A stretch of 64,000 nt of DNA from Halisarca cf. caerulea (Eukaryota; Porifera; Demospongiae; Chondrillida; Halisarcidae), in contig CAUJGJ010000313.1 in the NCBI GenBank assembly GCA_963170055.1, forward strand, positions 6,992,479-7,056,478. Reading direction: 5' to 3'. A program made the translations under genes and the position numbers. The notes under the pieces were generated by a model. It did not search any database. It was given only the letters and a program-made list of their open reading frames with translations, and had not been told where the DNA came from. Below, one piece after another: positions 54,686-64,000 of the stretch (position 1 is its first letter; each line of letters opens with the position of its first letter).

Positions 54686-57600
54686 ATGAACCCCTTAAGG
54701 AAGTTTCTTACTAATGTCAAGCTTGTACTCATTCTTGTCCTGTCATTGCAAACAGCCATTCCCACAGGTGAGTGCAGATACTGTCTACTGTGTATATATT
54801 ACCATTCAATACATTTGCCAATGTCTTTGTTGTACAGTATGTTCCATACAGTACTCCACATGTGTGCTCATAATCTTATGATACGTACATATTTGTTTCA
54901 ATTTTAATGCACAATGTCGGATTGTAAATCATTTACAATCACTGTATTAATATACGGTAACTACTCCTGTACAATCTGGTTCATGTCCTCTTCCACCAGT
55001 GCTTTTAGCAATGAATAGAGAGCTCACGGAAACTTGTCTATTCATACATGTAGGACATCACCATACTGTGTTATATGATGTATGTACACACGTAAGAGGT
55101 TGCTCTATAGGGAAAGTGTGATCTGCCCAGTACACCACAGTCAACTTCCTGTCACATGACTTTACATGAATAGTCACATGACTGTACATGCATTGTCATA
55201 TTCATAGCCAGAACCAGTAGAAGCTTGAAAGCTATGCACTTGCAAATGTGTTTTTAGAGTGCTCCTCAAGTTTATTTCCATTGCTGCAACCAAGAGTTAA
55301 CTAGACCTCCAAATGCCTATTAATGATCGCCTTCAATTTTAATTTCACAGTCAATCTCATTTTGCATGGGCTGTTGTGTGTATTATCCACTTCATTGATA
55401 CATGAAGTTTACTGTACAATACATTCTGCATAGCTACTGTATGTATGCTATACTACTGTACAGCTTTGTGGTGCTCTTACTCTACAGTTGATGCTCAGCT
55501 CACCATCTCCTCCACCTCCTCATCTACTCCATGTTATGGAGATGTAGTGACTCTGGTGTGTCACCATCCTGAGCTGGCTACCAACACTGAGACGCAGAAG
55601 TACTTCAGTACTGCAATATCATGGAGGGAAGATGGTGTGGTGATTACACCTTCCAATGGTATCTACAGTCAGGTAGATACAGCAGAAGACCTTATGAGTT
55701 CTACTCTCAGCATCACCATCACAGGGGACCACTTCAGGAACAAGTCATTTGGCTATTCCTGTTCACTGGTATTAGTTGATGAGACTGGTGAAGCTTCTGG
55801 TTCTGAGAAAAGTGCAGACATCACTGTTGACCCTATTGGTTAGTGGATGTTTAGTTGAAAAAGTATATACGTACATTTACATTTGTGTTTGCATTATGCT
55901 TAAGGTTTGCTTGTCCTATATACGTACATGTTGTGAAAATGTGCCCCATCACATGTGTTCATTGCCTCTCTGTGTAAAGGTATAAGCCAGGAGGAGCAAG
56001 TTTTAAAAAAGTAGTAGGGCCTGCAAATACTGATAACTTTGTCACAATAATAACTTGCAGCTAATACAGTACATACACAGTACATACATACACATACATC
56101 TACGTACATCTTCCATACATGCACATATCTTACGTACATTGTACGTATCTTCCATACATGCACATATCTTACGTACATTGTACGTATCTTACATACATGG
56201 TACATACATCTTCCATTGTACCTCTGATGATAGTGAAGGCTTTATTATTTTTGGAGTTTGGAAACAAAAAGTGGTATTGCATTTGCCCTACCATGCACCC
56301 ACTGATTCAACCAATTCATGCATTCTCACTGCAGATCTGACCCCACCTCCCCTCACATCCATTGACTCACTTGCCTCTACCATCACTCTTAAATGGAGTG
56401 ACCCACCCTGTACTGTGAGGTACAGTGTATCCTGGATGCACACCAATGATGATGGTACTACTACTACTGATAGTGGAGTTACAGAGTTGACCAACTACAC
56501 CATCCCAACCAGTGTAGGAGGAGTGTATACTGTGTCAGTAGAAGCTGCAGCTGTTGGTGGTGTGGGTATTGTTGGACCTTCATCTACCGAAGAAGTGAGA
56601 TCAAGTGAGTACTCACTCCACGCTCTGTATCTGGTGGTAATGAAATGCTCAATCCTTCTCTCTTCAGCTTACCCTCAACCCACTGATGACGGCAGTCCTC
56701 CTTGTGAAGACAGGTCTCTTGTTCTTCGATGTCAGGAGAGTGGACTACATGATGATAGAAGGTCACAGTTCATCTGGATGGACAGTAGTGGTCCTCTCAC
56801 TAGCTCTGATCAGTACACCATCAATGGTCCTCAGTTGACAATAACCAATGCTAGTGCTGTCAGTGACAACACTATCCGATGTAGTGAAGTATTGACAAAT
56901 GGGCTAACAGTGACAGGAGTTGCATACAGAGTGGAACCACTCAGTGAGCACCTACACTGAGGAGGACATTCTCATTTTCTTGTACACTAAGACGTCCTTG
57001 TCTCATGCTCATTTGTATATAGTACTGTTTACTAGTTCTCCTGTGGCGTAGTAACTGCTCAGAACAGTTATACATTTTGAGGACAATTAACGGTATATAA
57101 GGACACAAATGTATTAGTTGTGTAATTGTATCCAAACAGCTCATTACTTGTGTTGTGTTTACAGTGGGTGTTTTCCCTTTTCTTTTATACTGTATTTCAC
57201 ATAGATCAACCAGGTCCTCTTGTAGTAACCATGGCAACCTCAGATTCCAGTATCACATTAACATGGAACACTACACTGTACTGTTTCGAGTCTGAAATCT
57301 TCAACTTTGTTGTGATTTGGAATGAGATTGGTAGTGGAATCAGTTCTTCCATCACTGTATTATCTCCTCCATACACCATCAGTGGACTACAATCTGGTAC
57401 CTCTTATCAGGTCAGTGTACATGGAGTGAGTGGATCAGGAGTGGTCAGTGAACGGAGAGTGCTCAATGTGACAACAGCAGGTGAGGAGGTCCTGCAGTGA
57501 AGGCTGATGTGTGTATTGAGCAGGTGGTTGGAAGTCACGTGATATTCTGATCCTTGTGGCATCTCCAGTCCTCCATTTGTAAACTATAATCTTATTGTAT

Positions 57601-60600
57601 ACATGTAATAGTATAGATGTAGTACACATGTAAGGAGGTCTCATGCTGTACACTACCCCTACCCAACATCATCCATACATGTTGCACACTATCCCTACCC
57701 AACATCATCCATACATGCTGTACACTATCCCTACCCAACATTACCATACATGCTGTACACTATCCCTACCCAACATCATCCATACATGCTGTACACTATC
57801 CCTACCCAACATTACCATACATGCTGTACACTATCCCTACCCAACATTACCATACATGCTGTACACTATCCCTACCCAACATTACCATGCATGCTGTACA
57901 CTATCCCTACCCAACATCATCCATACATGCTGTACACTATCCCTACCCAACATCATCCATACATGCTGTACACTATCCCTACCCAACATCATCCATACAT
58001 GCTGCACACTATCCCTACCCAACATCATCCATACATGCTGCACACTATCCCTACCCAACATCATCCATACATGCTGTACACTATCCCTACCCAACATCAT
58101 CCATACATGCTGCACACTATCCCTACCCAACATCATCCATACATGCTGTACACTATCCCTACCCAACATTACCATACATGCTGCACACTATCCCTACCCA
58201 ACATCATCCATACATGCTGTACACTATCCCTACCCAACATTACCATACATGCTGTACACTATCCCTACCCAACATCATCCATACATGCTGTACACTATCC
58301 CTACCCAACATTACCATACATGCTGTACACTATCCCTACCCAACATTACCATACATGCTGTACACTATCCCTACCCAACATCATCCATACATGCTGTACA
58401 CTATCCCTACCCAACATCATCCATACATGCTGTACACTATCCCTACCCAACATCATCCATGCATGCTGTACACTATCCCTACCCAACATCATCCATACAT
58501 GCTGTACACTATCCCTACCCAACATCATCCATACATGCTGCACACTATCCCTACCCAACATTACCATACATGCTGCACACTATCCCTACCCAACATCATC
58601 CATACATGCTGCACACTATCCCTACCCAACATCATCCATACATGCTGTACACTATCCCTACCCAACATCATCCATACATGCTGTACACTATCCCTACCCA
58701 ACATCATCCATACATGCTGTACACTATCCCTACCCAACATCATCCATACATGCTGCACACTATCCCTACCCAACATCATCCATACATGCTGTACACTATC
58801 CCTACCCAACATCATCCATACATGCTGCACACTATCCCTACCCAACATCATCCATACATGCTGTACACTATCCCTACCCAACATTACCATACATGCTGCA
58901 CACTATCCCTACCCAACATCATCCATACATGCTGTACACTATCCCTACCCAACATTACCATACATGCTGTACACTATCCCTACCCAACATCATCCATACA
59001 TGCTGTACACTATCCCTACCCAACATTACCATACATGCTGTACACTATCCCTACCCAACATTACCATACATGCTGCACACTATCCCTACCCAACATCATC
59101 CATACATGCTGCACACTATCCCTACCCAACATCATCCATACATGCTGCACACTATCCCTACCCAACATCATCCATACATGCTGTACACTATCCCTACCCA
59201 ACATTACCATACATGTAGTACACTATCCCTATCCAACATTACCATACATGCTGCACACTATCCCTACCCAACATTACCATACATGCTGCACACTATCCCT
59301 ACCCAACATTACCATACATGCTGTACACTATCCCTACCCAACATCATCCATACATGCTGTACATTATCCCTACTCAACATCATCCATACATGCTGTACAC
59401 TATCCCTACCCAACATCATCCATACATGCTGTACACTATCCCTACCCAACATCATCCATACATGCTGTACACTATCCCTACCCAACATCATCCATACATG
59501 CTGTACACTATCCCTACCCAACATTACCATACATGCTGTACACTATCCCTACCCAACATTACCATACATGCTGTACACTATCCCTACCCAACATCATCCA
59601 TACATGCTGTACACTATCCCTACCCAACATCATCCATACATGCTGTACACTATCCCTACCCAACATCATCCATGCATGCTGTACACTATCCCTACCCAAC
59701 ATCATCCATACATGCTGTACACTATCCCTACCCAACATCATCCATACATGCTGCACACTATCCCTACCCAACATTACCATACATGCTGCACACTATCCCT
59801 ACCCAACATCATCCATACATGCTGCACACTATCCCTACCCAACATCATCCATACATGCTGTACACTATCCCTACCCAACATCATCCATACATGCTGTACA
59901 CTATCCCTACCCAACATCATCCATACATGCTGCACACTATCCCTACCCAACATCATCCATACATGCTGTACACTATCCCTACCCAACATCATCCATACAT
60001 GCTGCACACTATCCCTACCCAACATCATCCATACATGCTGTACACTATCCCTACCCAACATTACCATACATGCTGCACACTATCCCTACCCAACATCATC
60101 CATACATGCTGTACACTATCCCTACCCAACATTACCATACATGCTGTACACTATCCCTACCCAACATCATCCATACATGCTGTACACTATCCCTACCCAA
60201 CATTACCATACATGCTGTACACTATCCCTACCCAACATTACCATACATGCTGCACACTATCCCTACCCAACATCATCCATACATGCTGCACACTATCCCT
60301 ACCCAACATCATCCATACATGCTGCACACTATCCCTACCCAACATCATCCATACATGCTGTACACTATCCCTACCCAACATTACCATACATGTAGTACAC
60401 TATCCCTATCCAACATTACCATACATGCTGCACACTATCCCTACCCAACATTACCATACATGCTGCACACTATCCCTACCCAACATTACCATACATGCTG
60501 TACACTATCCCTACCCAACATCATCCATACATGCTGTACATTATCCCTACTCAACATCATCCATACATGCTGTACACTATCCCTACCCAACATCATCCAT

Positions 60601-61791
60601 ACATGCTGCACACTATCCCTACCCAACATCATCCATACATGCTGTACACTATCCCTACCCAACATCACCCATACATGCAGTGTGTGAAATGTAGTGCAGT
60701 CAAACCTCATTACCACAATACTTGGTGGACCATGCACTCGTGCACATATTTCATCTTAAAAAGTGTAAACAGTACTACATGTTGTTATACTGGGATTTGG
60801 AGGTGGACTTGACTAGTTCTTCATGTTAAGAGATATTCCATGTTAAGCAAATTTATGTGAGGGGTGTTTACTGTATGCTATTATCCCTTATCTCTTCTCT
60901 CCGCTGTCTTCACATGGGATGTACTGTACACACATGTTCACATATACCTGGAGCTACAGATGCAGCCATTGGCACACTCTCAGGACTGTCGGCAGCTCTC
61001 ATTGCAGGCATTGTGGTAGCTTCAGTGGTTACCTGTTTACTAACATTCTTAGCAGTTTTGGGAGCTGGAGTGATAGCACATTCTCTTTACAAGAAGAAAT
61101 CCACTCGCACATCACGTGAGTGGTTGTGTATGTGCTTGTCAACAAAGAGTATGTGTTGTTGGGACATAACTGTTTGTTATAGCAGTGGTCAAAACAGCAT
61201 TTGCCCTTTCTAGGACAAAGAGCTGATCCAATATTAATGGGACATTTTGAAAATTTCTGATATGTAATGTTATGATTCCTAGCAGTATGAATTGACTCTG
61301 CAAAAATTACATTTTCAACAATAGTTGATATTGAAAGCTCAACTCTGTTTCAGCATAGTCTGACATTGCCCACCCAATCTCGCTCAACCATTTTCTGCGA
61401 TTAGCATCAGTCTCTATAAATGCCCGAGTGAAATTGGGTCAGCGTACCAGACTTAGTCCAATTTTGATCAGCAGTTGACTTTGAATTTTGTTCAGCCACG
61501 TTCCAGTTTTGTTGGGAAAATGGCAGATGGCAGACTGCTATTTCTGGCCCACACAGTGCTTGCTAAACCTTTACAACACCAAATGTGCATGAGATGCATG
61601 TGCTTGTCATCTTGTGACTGATCTCCTTTTGTACAGAATCCTCTGAATCTGCAGAAGATAAGGTGACCTCTTCCACTCCAGGTTACGTGAATGTAGAACT
61701 GGAGGATAGAAGTGTACCAATGACAGACAACCCAAGTTATGAACATGTTCAGAGAACTCAACTCACAAAACCTCTTTATGGGAACTTGTAG
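54686..61791 (+). CDS. R11: full-length Ig/FN3 receptor with a new signal-peptide exon
   Basis: Inferred exons: signal peptide 54686-54767 (MNPLRKFLTN, then VKLVLILVLSLQTAIPTG; phase 1 donor GTGAGT), Ig1 55488-55838 (PCYGDVVTLVCHHPEL, ISWREDG, GYSCSLV), FN3-1 56335-56604, Ig2 56668-56943, FN3-2 57205-57480, TM 60960-61115, tail 61637-61791. The signal exon is unlike the MFLRG and MLLRR forms of the neighbours. FN3-1 has six extra bases (AAAVGG for AVDG). The TM is type 1 (AALIAGIVVASVVTCLLTFL, then YKKKS), with the shifted acceptor seen in R1. The tail is complete (GYVNV, PSYEHV, PLYGNL). No frame damage is seen. Confidence 0.76.
57640..60680 (+). repeat. 36-bp minisatellite array in R11
   Basis: About 85 units of the same repeat as in R7, at the same intronic site. 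A long-range duplication is visible. Blocks at 58346 and 59559 are 1213 bp apart. The rare variants CATGTAGTACAC (59212, 60389) and ACATTATCCCTACTC (about 59361, 60538) are both 1177 bp apart. Confidence 0.97.
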
Positions 61792-62071
61792 ACCATCTTG
61801 GTCACTAACTTATGTTTTTTTATATACAATTTTATCACTCTCATTGGTTTGGTGGCTAAGGAAAAGTGAAATCACTCTATTTCATTCCATCCCTGTGCTT
61901 TGATGTGCATTCCAGAATACACCATTGCATACATTTGCAAGCCTGCATGCATGGCATATATATTCCAATCTCATGCATGCATGATCAGTATAACTGCAAC
62001 TATAACTGCACGGAGCATTAAAACAGTACGTGGCGCAACTGTACAAATTTAACCGGAAAAGCCCCTTCAGT

Positions 62072-62082
62072 AAAATGGCGGC
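62072..62082 (+). promoter_or_regulatory. R12 YY1/TISU-like element
   Basis: AAAATGGCGGC after GGAAAAGCCCCTTCAGT. The ATG at 62075 opens an 80-codon frame homologous to that of R3. Confidence 0.7.
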
Positions 62083-62213
62083 CGTCGATGTACCAAGTGT
62101 CCCGATCGCTGATCTAGTGCGGTTGTGCGGGTTAATTGTTTTGATAGAAGAACAAAAATTGAGTAAATTTAAAGCGTATCTATCTCGTCTACCACTGTTC
62201 TCGTATACGCACC

Positions 62214-64000
62214 ATGTTCTTGAGAGGAATATCCAGCGACGGATTGAACTGTGTTGTATACGTATTTCTATTTGGGCTGTTGAGATGTCCAGGTTAGTTC
62301 CCTCATACGTAGGTTAGACTCAATTAGAAACAAACTTCGTGTTCAGTTTGAGACAACATGGCCCCACAGTGCAGTCTGGATTAAAGATAAGGTTCATCCT
62401 TGTCTCTTTGCTTCCACATCTCTTCTAGAAGGATCCAGTAAATCTGTACTGAGTAGTGCAGCACGTATCTGCAACCTGGTTGTCTAACTTCCTCATGTCA
62501 GCATGTGTAGATGTACCATAGGGAATGTGTTATTTTCGTCTTTGCTAATACTGAGAGCTGACTGATGGTTGAGTGTTTAAGAAAGTGCATTGAGGTCAGC
62601 CTTATAATTAGGAGTGATGACTCTTTTAGGGGTATAAAATTATCTGACAAAGGTACTTCTATAACAAATTCAGTTCATCATAGTATGAGTACCCACAGAT
62701 TGCAACACAGTCAGTGAACAGTCATGTGAATAATAATGGTGGTTCTGTGTGTTCTTGTTCTAACATCATATGCCACTTGTTGTGCAGGTAGTGCTCAGCT
62801 CACCATCTCCACCTCCTCCTCCTCTACTTCATGTTATGGAGATGTAGTGACTCTAGTGTGTCACCATCCTGAGCTGGCTACCAACCCTGGGAGGTACCTC
62901 ACCAGTACACCATCATGGAGGGAGGATGGTGTGAGGATCACACCTTCTCTCGGTACTATGTTTGAAGCCAACACATCTCCAGACAGCACTAGCACAACTC
63001 TCACCATCAACATCACAGAGGACCACTTCAGTAACAAGTCATTTCACTATTCATGTTTGCTAGTATTGGCTGGTCCAAACGGACTACCTTCAGGAGAGGT
63101 GGAAACCAGTGGGAATGTCACTATAGACCCCATTGGTGAGTGGTTGCCAATTAAGAATAAATGTGATGAAATATAGAAGATGAAAGTGATGTACGTACAT
63201 AATTGTCGTACAGTATGAATACATGGCACTATCATTACATGATCAGTTTCACATCAGACATTTGTCTTGTTTCCCAGGACTACAAAGTGTTTGGTGCGTA
63301 TACTGTCAGTACTACTCATATATCCACTGCAGATCTGACTCCACCTCCCCTCACATCCATCGACTCACTTGCCTCTACCATCACTCTTAAATGGAGTGAC
63401 CAACCCTGTACTGTGAGGTACAGTGTATCCTGGATGTACACCAGTGATGATGGTACTACTACTACTGATAGTGGAGTTACAGAGTTGACCAACTACACCA
63501 TCCCAACCAGTGTAGGAGGAGTGTATACTGTGTCAGTAGAAGCTGTTGATGGTGTGGGTATTGTTGGACCATCAACTACTGAAGTAGTGAGATCAAGTGA
63601 GTGCTCAGCCTTAGCTTGTACCCGAACCCTCTATCTGTGGCCATTTTTGCCCAACAGATTGAGGGTCTTTATACAAGACTGGTGAGTGCTCACTCCACAC
63701 TCTGTATCTAATTGTAGTATCTAGATAGCTCCCTTGCCTCAAGCAAGCATGCAGTAAGTAATACATGTTAGCAACATGGCTTCGGACAAGAAACTAGCAT
63801 GTATCCGATCGGATGCTATTCATATCAGTTTCATAAGGACACATTTCCCCTCCTCATGCAGCCCTCCCTCAACCCACTGCTCCTGTCACTCCATGTAAAG
63901 ACAGGTCAGTTGTCCTGAGATGTCAAGTCAGTGGACAAGTTGACTACAAGAGGTACATTTGGAGGGACAGCAGAGGAGATGTGTTTGACTCTGATCTGTA
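62214..64000 (+). CDS. R12: Ig/FN3 receptor, 3' end outside window
   Basis: Inferred exons: signal peptide 62214-62292 (MFLRGISSDG ... YVFLFGLLRCPG), Ig1 62788-63135 (SCYGDVVTLVCHHPEL, PSWREDG, HYSCLLV), FN3-1 63333-63596, Ig2 from 63862 to the window edge, of the R3/R9 subtype (CKDRSVVLRCQVSG then VDYKR). The alternative MVVL start is at 62736. FN3-1 matches those of the other full-length genes almost base for base. No lesions are seen in the visible part; TM type and tail are unknown. Confidence 0.75.
62633..62640 (+). promoter_or_regulatory. R12 internal TATA box
   Basis: TATAAAAT, 103 bp before the alternative ATG at 62736, as in R2 and R3. Confidence 0.6.

Noticed and set aside
57643..60694. 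Long repeat frames of up to 1014 residues in R11
   Set aside because: Same artefact of the 36-bp minisatellite.

Overview
The window is animal genomic DNA. Short exons with GT-AG introns encode immunoglobulin (Ig) and fibronectin type III (FN3) domains, and the rest is dense with microsatellites, minisatellites and small transposons. I read it as an early-branching metazoan, most likely a sponge. That rests on compact genes, Ig/FN3 receptors with unusual tails and the style of a LINE fragment. It is an inference; another invertebrate is possible.

The window is essentially one tandem family of single-pass receptors on the + strand, labelled R1 to R12 here. R1 1-3802 (5' end outside), R2 4190-8115, R3 8528-12426, R4 13464-16254 (decayed), R5 16685-18914 (no tail exon), R6 20369-23244, R7 23866-34162, R8 34743-37812, R9 40998-45431 (decayed), R10 48179-51368, R11 54686-61791, R12 62214 to the window end. 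The general plan is signal-peptide exon, Ig1, FN3-1, Ig2, FN3-2, transmembrane (TM) exon, cytoplasmic tail exon. R4, R5, R6 and R10 are short forms (Ig, FN3, Pro/Thr linker, TM, tail). Nearly every exon has phase 1 at both ends, so modules can be skipped, swapped or joined between genes without loss of frame. The tail is about 50 residues with three YxxV/YxxL tyrosine motifs (GYMNV, PSYEHV, PLYGNL), so these look like phosphotyrosine-signalling surface receptors. A role in recognition or immunity is inference.

Three TM exon types occur. Type 1 (R1, R2, R7, R11) always has a 33-36 bp minisatellite in the preceding intron, from about 4 units in R2 to about 5.8 kb in R7. Type 2 (R3-R6, R9, R10) is followed at its splice donor by a 24-bp repeat that copies the donor itself in frame. 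Type 3 occurs once (R8). Most genes start with an AAAATGGCGGC (YY1/TISU-like) promoter element. R2, R3 and R12 also carry a second, TATA-driven start in which the last 51 nt of intron 1 encode an alternative signal peptide; R8 keeps that start with a different upstream sequence.

The only other candidate gene is a minus-strand, intronless 144-residue PD-(D/E)XK nuclease-like ORF at 38700-39134. Mobile elements include a 5'-truncated LINE end in R6, a MITE family with TAGTC...GACTA ends and 9-bp target duplications, and several TA-flanked MITEs. One of these interrupts the R8 signal exon. Very long stop-free frames inside the minisatellites are not genes.
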